NCBI GenBank assembly: GCA_002197545.1 | Contig: NFUO01000007.1 | Location: 48,891 to 112,890, forward strand | Source of the DNA: Acidobacteria subdivision 2 bacterium RH1 MAG20 | GTDB lineage: Bacteria > Acidobacteriota > Terriglobia > Terriglobales > Acidobacteriaceae | Reading direction: 5' to 3' | DNA: 64,000 bases | Shown: positions 32,954 to 40,502 of the stretch, piece after piece | Position numbering within the stretch: position 1 is the stretch's first letter | Layout: each line of letters starts with the position of its first letter | Notes under the pieces: model-generated | What the model was told of the DNA's origin: nothing | Databases searched by the model: none | Seen by the model: only the letters and a program-made list of their open reading frames with translations | Translations under genes and position numbers: made by a program

Positions 32954-35413
32954 TTAGTTGCCGCCCAATCTTAGCTTCAGGCCAGTACGGAAGGTGAAGG
33001 GCAGACTGGGGTAGCCGATCGGAGCGATATGCTGCTGCGAGAGGAGATTGTTCAGCTCGGCGAAGACGGCAATGTGACGTGTGGCGTTGAAGGTGGTGTA
33101 AGCATCGAGCTTGGCGTAGCCGAAGTCAAGATTGCGGTTGGGGAGGAGGAGCGTGTTGTCTCCGTTGACGTCGGAGTAGGAGAGGAAGGTTGAGTCATCC
33201 GAGCGGCCGGAGAAGGCCCCTTTGAGGGCTGCGCTGAAACGGTTGGTGGTGTACTGCGCGGCGAAGAAGCCGGTGTTGGGTGGGCGGCGGAAGGGACGTG
33301 CTCCGACGAGCGGATAGCTGGAGCCGATGGGGATGCCGGGAAGATTGGGGTTCTCGGTAGAGGTGCCGTTGGCAGCGGCGTCGGTGGAGAAGGACTGCTC
33401 GACGAGCGAGGCGAGGTAGGTGTAGCCGCCACGAAGGAGGATGTGGCGCATGGGCTGGTATTGAAGTTCGAGCTCCAGACCCTGGGCGCGGAAGGCGAGG
33501 GTGTTGAGTTCGGCCCCGTAGAGCTGGGCGGCGCTGGTATTGATGCCGAAGACATTGAGCAGCGTTCCGGCATCGATGTAGTCGATCTGGTGATTGAACT
33601 GGTTGTGGAAGTAGCCAGCCTTGAGAATGAGTTTCTGGCTGAGGATGTTCTGGTCGATGCCGACATCGTAGGTGCGGGAGCGAAGGGCCTGGGCCGGCTT
33701 GACGTTATAGGCCTCGATGTCGGCAGTATCGCCCGCTTGGAGGAGTTGCTGGTAGAGAGAGGTGAACTGGACGCTCAGGGATGGCTCCTGCACGCCGGTA
33801 GCAACGTTGGCGCGGAGCTTAGTTCCTTTGAACCAGCCGGAGCGAGGGCGGACGGGAACATAGGCGAGGCCGATGCGAGGGGTCCCGGCTACGCCGTAGA
33901 GGTGGTTTTTTTCGATGGCTCCGCCGGCGGAGTAGAAGAGACGGTTCTTGATATCGCCCTGGAACTGGAGGGTGTACTGGAAGTTGGTGCGGTTGATCTT
34001 CTGAAACTCGAAGGAGGAGGGATCATTGAAGGAGCCGCGCTCGTCCTCGTAACGGAAGCCGAAGAGAGCGATGAAGTGCGGAGAGAAGGTGTAGTCGGAC
34101 TGGAAGTAGAGCTCGTCGCGGTTGGAGTCCTGATCGTTGGCCATGGGGTAGACGCCGCCGTAGTTGATAGCGGCCTGGCCGGTGGCGGTGTAGCCGTTGG
34201 CTCCGCGGATGGTGACGGTGTTGCCGAAGTAGGTGTCGAAGCCGAAGACAGGAATGAGTTCGCCGACGGGATAGAACTGGACGAGCTGCTCGCGCTTGCG
34301 GGCGATGCCGTAGCGGACGAGGTTATGCCAATTTTTGGTGCGGTTTTCGACGGTGGCGCCGGAGTAGAGGTCCTGATCGGCCTGTTTGCTCGCGGCGGAG
34401 ATGCCGAAGAAGTCGTGCGCGTTGGGAACTCCGGTAGCAGAGACGGCGTTGCGGATGGTGAAGCGGGCCTGCGTGTTGGCAGTGACGTTATAGCCGATGT
34501 TGGCAGCGCTGGTGGCGGAGTGGTACTCGTCCATGGGCAGCGCGTTGGAGGTGTCGAAGCGGGAGAAGGCCCCGAAGTAGTCGAGGCGGTTGTGGGCCCC
34601 GCTGAGGGTGGCCTCGTTGCGGTAGGTGTGAAAGTTGCCGGCGTCGCCGGAGTAGTTGATGACGGGGCGGAGGGAGCTGCCGCGCGGAGTGGAGAGATTG
34701 ACGACGGAGGCGCCGGCATCGGAGCCGTAGAGGACGCTGTCTGGGCCGCGATAGAGCTCGATGTCGGAGAGAGCGGTGGAGGAGACGGTGCCGTAGTCGA
34801 AGTGGCCGCCTACGTCTTCGGCGGTGATGCCGTCGATGAGGACCTTGTTGTTGTCGGAGTTGCCGCCACGGACGAAGAGCGAAGCAGCGGCGCCGTACTG
34901 ACCGGACTGAACCGCGTTGAGGCCGGGAGACTGGCGGAGGTCGTCGACGATGCCGACGCGGGTAGTGAGATCTGTCGCTGGGATGAGCGTTATTGGAGAA
35001 CTGACCTGCTGGAGAGGAGTGGGGATTCCAGTTGCCGTGACGGTGACGGCAGAGGTAACGGAGCCGATTTCGAGGGTGACGTTGCGAGTGACGACGTCGG
35101 TGCGGCCACCGTAGAAGTCCTGACCGATGTTCGGGGTAAAGGTGGGCGCGGAGGTGAGGAGGAGAAAGCGGCCGGGGGCGGTGCTGCGGATTTCGAAGGA
35201 GCCGTCGGGGCCAGTGATGCTGAAGGCAGCGACCTTGGAGCCCTGGATGAGCTGCACGCGGGCTCCGGGTACAGCTGCGCCGAGAGGGTCAGTGACGGTG
35301 CCGCGAACGATGACGGCGCGGGCAGATGGTAAGGCAAGAAAGAGAATGGCGGCGAGTGCGGCGAACGTGCGGAGAGAAGACGCTGCCGCTGAGCGGTGCA
35401 AAGGTGCAGACAT
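32954..35413 (-). CDS. TonB-dependent vitamin B12 receptor (BtuB-type) with N-terminal carboxypeptidase-regulatory-like domain
   Basis: From the ATG at 35413 (GGAGGAG upstream) the protein has 819 residues. A signal peptide (to about residue 34) is followed by a carboxypeptidase-regulatory-like domain ('VIVRGTVTDPLGAAVPGARV', about 35-110). Next comes a plug domain ('SPGLNAVQSGQYGAAASLFVRG', 'VLIDGITAEDVGG', 'DIELYRGPDSVLYGSDAG') and a 22-strand barrel ending in Leu-Gly-Gly-Asn rather than the usual aromatic residue. The cobalamin riboswitch directly upstream makes B12 or a corrinoid the likely ligand. The longer frame to 35494 starts inside the riboswitch and should not be used. Confidence 0.9.
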   Translation of the reverse strand: MSAPLHRSAAASSLRTFAALAAILFLALPSARAVIVRGTVTDPLGAAVPGARVQLIQGSKVAAFSITGPDGSFEIRSTAPGRFLLLTSAPTFTPNIGQDFYGGRTDVVTRNVTLEIGSVTSAVTVTATGIPTPLQQVSSPITLIPATDLTTRVGIVDDLRQSPGLNAVQSGQYGAAASLFVRGGNSDNNKVLIDGITAEDVGGHFDYGTVSSTALSDIELYRGPDSVLYGSDAGASVVNLSTPRGSSLRPVINYSGDAGNFHTYRNEATLSGAHNRLDYFGAFSRFDTSNALPMDEYHSATSAANIGYNVTANTQARFTIRNAVSATGVPNAHDFFGISAASKQADQDLYSGATVENRTKNWHNLVRYGIARKREQLVQFYPVGELIPVFGFDTYFGNTVTIRGANGYTATGQAAINYGGVYPMANDQDSNRDELYFQSDYTFSPHFIALFGFRYEDERGSFNDPSSFEFQKINRTNFQYTLQFQGDIKNRLFYSAGGAIEKNHLYGVAGTPRIGLAYVPVRPRSGWFKGTKLRANVATGVQEPSLSVQFTSLYQQLLQAGDTADIEAYNVKPAQALRSRTYDVGIDQNILSQKLILKAGYFHNQFNHQIDYIDAGTLLNVFGINTSAAQLYGAELNTLAFRAQGLELELQYQPMRHILLRGGYTYLASLVEQSFSTDAAANGTSTENPNLPGIPIGSSYPLVGARPFRRPPNTGFFAAQYTTNRFSAALKGAFSGRSDDSTFLSYSDVNGDNTLLLPNRNLDFGYAKLDAYTTFNATRHIAVFAELNNLLSQQHIAPIGYPSLPFTFRTGLKLRLGGN

Positions 35414-35451
35414 GAATAAAGCTCCTCCATTCCCCCCTCGGGAATGTGGTT

Positions 35452-35665
35452 GATGTACGCAGACGGAACCGGTCTCCTGACTGACGCGATGCATGATGGC
35501 CGTTGGTGCTGGTCACTCCCTTCCCGGCGCCTGGTGGCATCAGTGGGAGACCTCTGGCTAACATTCACGCAGCAATAGTGCGGCTGCGTGCGCGAATCAC
35601 AGTTGCGGGGCAGTGGCGGATTTTCACCGCGCTTCCCGAGCATTCCGAATCGGGACAAAGGGTTG
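35452..35665 (-). ncRNA. Cobalamin riboswitch
   Basis: Read on the minus strand, the conserved blocks appear in order: GGTGAAAATCCGC, then CACTGCCCCGCAACTGTGA (about 35594-35623), GCCACC, GGGAAGGGAGTGACC, and the B12 box CAGTCAGGAGACCGG (about 35469-35483) followed by TTCCGTCTGC. These are the signature elements of the adenosylcobalamin riboswitch. It lies about 40 bases upstream of the receptor start and should repress it when B12 is abundant. Outer boundaries are approximate. Confidence 0.95.
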
Positions 35666-35923
35666 ATTGAACGGCCAGTGAGATACATGGCCACGGAAAC
35701 TCAAAAACAGGACTAGCAGAGATAGTTTACACGCTGCTGGAAGGGCTAAAAAGCCGATATGACTATGTTAGAGTTGGGGTTGAAGCTCGCTACGAAGCAA
35801 ATATCTCTTGAACTAAACAAAAGAAATCGTCTGCCAGCGGCTGAGCCGTGCCATAACGTTATAAGTTTTTCATCAGCGGCCGTGCTGAAAGAAGGCTGGC
35901 GCTTCGATTGAAGGAACCTCCCC

Positions 35924-37609
35924 ATGGTGTTATCCGCGGAATCGCGCGACAGCGCAACGCCTGCAACATTCAGCAAAACCGACTATATCGTCGCAGCTCT
36001 ACTGGGACTCGCGACAATTATTTTTGTTGTGGGACATCTGCAGCGACCGATCAGCCCCATGGAAGATGCTTCGATGCTGCTGCGTTACTCGCAGCATCTG
36101 GCACAGGGACACGGGATTGTATGGAATGTGGGCGAACGTCCGGTGGAGGGCGCAACGGATTTTCTGTTCATGGTGGCGATTGGGGCAATCAGCTGGTTGA
36201 CCAAGGTGGGAGTGGCACGGGTTTCGATTGGCCTGCTTTCGATCTCGCATGTGACCAGCGTGATTGTGCTATACACAGGGTTGCGCCGGCTGTATCGCGC
36301 GCCGCTTCTGCTAGCAATTGGATTTACGGTGCCGCTGGCAGTGGGACTTGGATATCACTACATTAATACGGGGTTCAGCGCGCCGTTCTATGGACTGTTC
36401 GCGCTGCTGACCTGGTACGTAGGGACAGCCTGCGTTCTGTATGGAGTGAGCTGGCGGCGCGCGATTTTATTTGCGGCGTTTGCGTTTATCACCGGCTTGA
36501 TTCGCCCGGATGGAGTGATTCTCGCCGGATTCATGCTGTGCTCCACGCTGTATGGGGTGCGCGGAAGACGGATTCCGCTGATTGTGAGCTTTGGAGCTAT
36601 CTTCGCGGTCTGCGGAGGAATCTACTTTGCGTGGCGGCTGCACTACTTCGGCTACCCGTTTCCGAATCCGTTTTATATTAAGCGTGCCCATGGGGTGAAC
36701 CTGGGGTCGCTGAAGGTGTCAGCGAGGCTGATTACCGAGATGTTGCTGCCATTTATTCCTCTGGTGGGGCTTGGGTTCTGCAGCCGCAATGCGATGCGGC
36801 AACTGGCGATCTGGCTGATCACCGTCGTTCCTTTTACAGCGGTGTGGATGCTGATCTCGCTGGATAATAATCACTTTGCGAGGTTCCAGTATGTGATGGT
36901 GCCTCTTTCCATGCTGGCCCTGGGCGGATTAGTGACGGTGTGGTGGCAAGAGATCGAGAGCGCTCATCTGGATGTGGCGGCGCTCAAAGTACCGTTGGGG
37001 TGGGTTACGGCAGTCCTTTTCGGATGCGCGTGTTTTTACAATATGCACCTTTATCTGGCACCGTTTTCGAATGTAGGCGCTCAACAATTAGCGGCCCGGC
37101 TGAAACCCTATGCGGCGAAGAATTACACAATGGTGGTGACCGAGGCAGGCGATCTGCCATTTTACTCAGAATGGCGGACGGTGGATGCGCTTGGACTAAA
37201 CGACGAGTTCATCGCGCATCATGGCGGCATCCTGACGGAAGCCTATCTGGATACGTACCATCCTGAGCTGATCATGTACCACCAATGGAGAGTGTACGGA
37301 AAGATGGCGGAGTACAAAGTGCCAGCTCATTTAATCGACCCTGCCAACAAGCTGGAACTCAATAATCTTGTGCTACACGACTATGCAGTGAAGCATGGAT
37401 ATGTGCTCGCGGCAATGTGGGGTTCGACCTATTGCTCCTATCACGTGTTCTGGGTGAAGCCAGACTTCGCCGATAGCGCTGCCATCGTTTCTGCGATTCG
37501 CGACCATCCGTACTACATGCAGGTAACAGGGTCACTTTCTTTCGATTTCCGTAATGCTCCTGCTCCGTCTATTCCGTGCGAAGTACCGGGTTCCGGTACC
37601 CAGTGGTGA
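35924..37609 (+). CDS. Polytopic GT-C-type membrane protein, possible glycosyltransferase
   Basis: The 561-residue protein has about ten membrane helices up to residue 370 and then a soluble C-terminal domain. After the first helix it carries 'PISPMEDASMLLRYSQHLAQ', then 'GHGIVWNVGERPVEGATDFLF', the loop pattern (D/E-D-A...RYA.NL..G.G.V.N.GE.VEG.T) found in GT-C proteins such as the mycobacterial arabinofuranosyltransferase AftB and its relatives. The acidic pair Glu-Asp in that loop is the likely catalytic site for a polyprenyl-phosphate sugar donor. A good AAGGA site precedes the start. The sugar and acceptor are unknown. Confidence 0.78.
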   Translation: MVLSAESRDSATPATFSKTDYIVAALLGLATIIFVVGHLQRPISPMEDASMLLRYSQHLAQGHGIVWNVGERPVEGATDFLFMVAIGAISWLTKVGVARVSIGLLSISHVTSVIVLYTGLRRLYRAPLLLAIGFTVPLAVGLGYHYINTGFSAPFYGLFALLTWYVGTACVLYGVSWRRAILFAAFAFITGLIRPDGVILAGFMLCSTLYGVRGRRIPLIVSFGAIFAVCGGIYFAWRLHYFGYPFPNPFYIKRAHGVNLGSLKVSARLITEMLLPFIPLVGLGFCSRNAMRQLAIWLITVVPFTAVWMLISLDNNHFARFQYVMVPLSMLALGGLVTVWWQEIESAHLDVAALKVPLGWVTAVLFGCACFYNMHLYLAPFSNVGAQQLAARLKPYAAKNYTMVVTEAGDLPFYSEWRTVDALGLNDEFIAHHGGILTEAYLDTYHPELIMYHQWRVYGKMAEYKVPAHLIDPANKLELNNLVLHDYAVKHGYVLAAMWGSTYCSYHVFWVKPDFADSAAIVSAIRDHPYYMQVTGSLSFDFRNAPAPSIPCEVPGSGTQW

Positions 37610-37705
37610 AGCTCTTCCTGTGGTGACGGTTGTTAGAGCCTGTCCAAAACTATTTAGGGCAAGATGACCATCGACTTTTCGAGCGGCAACGGCGTGAAAC
37701 AAGCA

Positions 37706-37766
37706 ACGACGAAATACAGGGTTTCTCCACTACGCGACGGACGGTGAAACTGTCCGTCGCTCCGGT
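37706..37766 (-). repeat. Palindromic intergenic repeat, truncated copy
   Basis: CGAAATACAGGGTTTCTCCACT is followed by a hairpin (GCGACGGAC, loop, GTCCGTCGC) and CTCCGGT, matching the reverse of the 28.2-kb copy. The expected end CGAGATGAC is missing here, but 'CATCGCTCCGGTCGAGATGACG' appears 300 bases further on (38058-38079), beyond the inverted-repeat element. Confidence 0.75.
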
Positions 37767-38068
37767 AGTGGTGCAGTTTGAATTTTGGAGTACCTAGTCG
37801 GAGGGGCTTTTCATGATCTCAGTTCGTCACTTTGTCTCTGCGAATAGCCCAGGCTGTTAGAACTGCTGTAATTAAAGCGCCTATTGTGACGACTAGACGG
37901 AGCCAAGGGCGATTGTGAATTAGAATTACATCCGCCAATACAAGGATGACCGTCGTAGTAGCATAGGATCTTTTTCGTTTACGGCTCATAGCTTGGCCTC
38001 TCTACGCCAGTCTAACCCAGCCGTCAGACCTGTGGAAATTCAAACTGCACCACGACCATCGCTCCGGT
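37757..38068. mobile_element. Candidate small mobile cassette: 18-bp inverted repeats flanking a tiny membrane-protein ORF
   Basis: GTGGTGCAGTTTGAATTT (37768-37785) and its exact reverse complement (38036-38053) form an 18-bp perfect inverted repeat around 250 bases of DNA. Outside them, TCGCTCCGGT occurs as a direct repeat at 37757-37766 and 38059-38068. The flanking sequences together look like one palindromic repeat copy, or two partial ones. This is the structure of a MITE-like insertion, but no transposase is present and the direct repeat could instead come from two separate repeat copies. Confidence 0.45.
37819..37989 (-). CDS. Tiny two-helix membrane protein, unknown function
   Basis: A 56-residue frame starts at an ATG preceded by GAGAGG seven to eight bases upstream. 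The protein is MSRKRKRSYATTT, a helix (VILVLADVILI), the short turn HNRPW, a second helix (LRLVVTIGALITAVLTAWAI) and a charged end RRDKVTN. The positive-inside residues at both ends suggest a hairpin with both termini in the cytoplasm. It lies wholly between the 18-bp inverted repeats. It resembles no family I can name; the coherent start, helices and stop argue that it is expressed. Confidence 0.6.
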   Translation of the reverse strand: MSRKRKRSYATTTVILVLADVILIHNRPWLRLVVTIGALITAVLTAWAIRRDKVTN

Positions 38069-38109
38069 CGAGATGACGATTTTGTGTATTTTGAACGGCT
38101 TCTTACAGG

Positions 38110-39075
38110 TCAGGGGATGAGTAGAAGTTTACCTGTGGTAATGCGAGCTTCGAGGTCACGGTGGGCGTGTGCCGCGTCGGCAAGCGGGTAGGTGTGTTCG
38201 AGACGGAGCTTGAGAGTGTCTTCGGCAACTGCTTTGAGGACTGCGCCAGCGCGGAGTTCAAGTTCTTCGCGGGTGGCAATGTAATCCCTGAGAGTGGGAC
38301 GTGTGATGAAGAGCGAGCCGAGGGTGGAGAGCTTAATGAGGTCGAAGGGCGGGACCGGGCCGCTAGAGCCGCCGAAGAGGACCAGGGTTCCGCGGGGACG
38401 GAGGACTTCGAGAGATTTTTCGAAGGTGGTTTTGCCTACGGAGTCGTAGACGGCATGGAGACCCTTGGGGACTTGCTTTTTGATCTTTACAGCAAAGTCT
38501 TCGTGAGTGTAGAGGATGACTTCGTCGGCCCCGGCGGCACGGGAGAGAGCAGCTTTTTCTTCAGAGGAGACTGTGGTAAAGACTCGGGCCCCGAGGGACT
38601 TTGCCATCTGGGTGAGGAGGAGACCTACGCCTCCGGCTCCGGCATGGATGAGAACTTCGTCGTCGCGGTGGATGGGGTAGGAGGCGTGGGCGAGATAGTG
38701 GGCGGTCATGCCTTGGAGCATCGCTCCGGCGGCTTGTTGGAAGGAAACGGCTTCGGGGATTTGGATGAGGCGGTCGGCGGGGGCCAGAGCTAACTGAGCG
38801 TAGGTTCCAGGGATGGCGCACCAGGCTACCCGATCACCGACTTTGACGGTGGTGACGTTGTCGCCAATGGCTACCACGGTTCCGGCGGCTTCTTGTCCGA
38901 GGGTATAGGGGAGCTTGGCCGGGTAACGGCCTTCGCGGAAGTAAACGTCAATGAAGTTGATCCCCGCGGCCTCGATGCGGATGAGAGCTTCACCGGGGCT
39001 GGGAGTGGGGGTAGGCAGGTCGCGGAGAGTGAGAACTTCGGGACCGCCGGTAGCGAAGATCTGGATGGCTTGCAT
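38110..39075 (-). CDS. Quinone oxidoreductase (NADPH-dependent, zinc-free MDR family)
   Basis: From the ATG at 39075 (MQAIQIFATG) the protein has 321 residues. It shows 'AAGINFIDVYFREGRYP', 'LPYTLGQEAAGTVVAIG', the cofactor motif 'VLIHAGAGGVGLLLTQMAK' and 'AVYDSVGKTTFEKSL', all typical of QOR/QorA, which reduces quinones with NADPH. The Cys ligands of zinc alcohol dehydrogenases are absent. The frame is open upstream to 39297, but the added residues are not family-like. Confidence 0.92.
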   Translation of the reverse strand: MQAIQIFATGGPEVLTLRDLPTPTPSPGEALIRIEAAGINFIDVYFREGRYPAKLPYTLGQEAAGTVVAIGDNVTTVKVGDRVAWCAIPGTYAQLALAPADRLIQIPEAVSFQQAAGAMLQGMTAHYLAHASYPIHRDDEVLIHAGAGGVGLLLTQMAKSLGARVFTTVSSEEKAALSRAAGADEVILYTHEDFAVKIKKQVPKGLHAVYDSVGKTTFEKSLEVLRPRGTLVLFGGSSGPVPPFDLIKLSTLGSLFITRPTLRDYIATREELELRAGAVLKAVAEDTLKLRLEHTYPLADAAHAHRDLEARITTGKLLLIP

Positions 39076-39412
39076 GTCTGATTCGATGCTAATGGAAGGG
39101 GTGACGAGTTTAGATGGTAAATGCTGCCAAGCGAATGCTATTTTTCTGCGTCTGAAACTATGCAGATTTCTATATTTTATTTGTGGGACTTGAGCATAAT
39201 GGTAGGCTTCTCTTTCCTGAGGTGTACGGATGCAGCGCGGGCTGGGTTGTTGTCGACGGGCGCGAGATGAAAAGGAGATCGATGTCTCAGCCTTCAAAGA
39301 TGCCGAGAAAGGGACACAGCAAGAGGGCGAGCTGGAAGAGCGTGAGCTGAAACAATCGCAATGATGCGCGTGGCCGGTTTTTCGTCAACTCAGGGCTATT
39401 GAAAGCTCAAGG
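39076..39412. other. Intergenic region upstream of the quinone oxidoreductase gene
   Basis: This 337-base gap contains a promoter-like A/T-rich stretch at 39120-39190. Its only coding candidate is the short basic frame at 39282-39350, listed separately. I see no repeat copy or RNA signature. Confidence 0.5.
39282..39350 (+). CDS. Possible 22-residue basic peptide
   Basis: An ATG preceded by AAAGGAGATCG (a strong ribosome-binding site at correct spacing) opens a 22-codon frame: MSQPSKMPRKGHSKRASWKSVS. It is rich in Lys/Arg/Ser, like very small ribosome-associated proteins, but matches none that I recognise. The ribosome-binding site is the main support; it could be chance. Confidence 0.3.
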   Translation: MSQPSKMPRKGHSKRASWKSVS

Positions 39413-40420
39413 CTATTGAAGGAGACTTTCTTCGGAACGCAGGCGGATGATGCGATCTACGGCGTAGGGCGCGCGCTGGGAGGCGGTGTAGAAGTGGCGT
39501 ACCTGAAGTTCGCCGAGGAGTCCTATCCCCATCATCTGGATGCCAGCGAGGATGAGAATGCCGGCGATGACGAAGATGGGGCCGTGCTGGTCCATGACCG
39601 GCTGACCAGTGAGGAGTTTGAGGACCAGCATCCAGATGGCAAGACCGGAGCCGGTGGCCATGCCGAGAGCTCCGATGGTGCCGAAGAAGTGCAACGGCCG
39701 GGTCATGTATTTCAATAGAAAACGGATGGTCAAGAGATCGAAGAAGACGCGGAAGGCGCGGGAGATGCCGTAGTGACTCTTGCCGAACTCGCGGGCTGGA
39801 TTAGAGATAGGAATCTCGCAGATGCTGGCGCCGTACCAGGAGGCCAGAGCGGGGATGAAACGGTGCATCTCGCCGTAGAGGGGAATGTTCTGGATGACCT
39901 CGCGACGGTAGGCCTTGAAGGTGGTGCCGAAGTCGTGAATGTTGACTCCGCTAAGGGCCGCCATGAGCCAGTTGGCGGCGCGCGAGGGGATGCGGCGCAT
40001 GATGTAGTTGTCGCCGCGGTGGGCGCGCCAGCCGCTGACGACGTCGTAGCCCTCTTCGAGCTTGCTGAGAAAGTTGGGGATTTCGTCGGGATCGTGCTGG
40101 AGGTCACCGTCCATGGCTAGGATAAACTCGCCCGAGGCGTGGTCGAAACCGGCGGCAAGGGCCGAGGTCTGGCCGAAGTTGCGGCGCAATTTGATGACGA
40201 GCACACGGCTGTCTACGGCTGCTATCTCTTCGAGCAGGCGATAGGTGCGGTCGCGGGAGCCGTCGTCGACGAAAACCAGTTCAAAGGAGTCACCGATGTG
40301 CTCCATCACGGCTTTCAGACGGTCATAGAGAGTGGTGACGTTCTCTTCTTCGTTATGAAAGGGAACGACAATCGAATATTTTGACACAGTATGAATGATA
40401 CTCCCGGCTGGGGTGGCCAT
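39413..40420 (-). CDS. Family 2 glycosyltransferase, polyprenyl-phosphate sugar synthase type
   Basis: The 335-residue protein has the DPM1/ArnC pattern: 'SIVVPFHNEEENVTTLYDRL', 'ELVFVDDGSRDRT', 'VIKLRRNFGQTSALAAGFDHA' and 'AMDGDLQHDPDEIP', then two C-terminal membrane helices (about 240-270 and 280-305). Such enzymes load a sugar from a nucleotide donor onto undecaprenyl phosphate at the inner face of the membrane. The product could feed the GT-C protein encoded at 35924-37609, 2 kb away; this link is an inference from function class only. Confidence 0.9.
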   Translation of the reverse strand: MATPAGSIIHTVSKYSIVVPFHNEEENVTTLYDRLKAVMEHIGDSFELVFVDDGSRDRTYRLLEEIAAVDSRVLVIKLRRNFGQTSALAAGFDHASGEFILAMDGDLQHDPDEIPNFLSKLEEGYDVVSGWRAHRGDNYIMRRIPSRAANWLMAALSGVNIHDFGTTFKAYRREVIQNIPLYGEMHRFIPALASWYGASICEIPISNPAREFGKSHYGISRAFRVFFDLLTIRFLLKYMTRPLHFFGTIGALGMATGSGLAIWMLVLKLLTGQPVMDQHGPIFVIAGILILAGIQMMGIGLLGELQVRHFYTASQRAPYAVDRIIRLRSEESLLQ

Positions 40421-40502
40421 GATTGTTTAGACACGCATCCCCGGAAGTGGTTGCATAAAAATACAGAATAGTGACATTATTTATCCAACCGCCGTGGAAT
40501 TT

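Noticed and set aside
33443..35332. Plus-strand 629-codon frame opposite the B12 receptor
   Set aside because: Long only because of high G+C. It has Gly/Val/Glu-rich low complexity and no family motif, while the minus strand is a clear TonB-dependent receptor.
35414..35494. N-terminal extension of the B12 receptor
   Set aside because: It translates the B12-box part of the riboswitch; the ATG at 35413 has a strong ribosome-binding site and is followed by a signal peptide.
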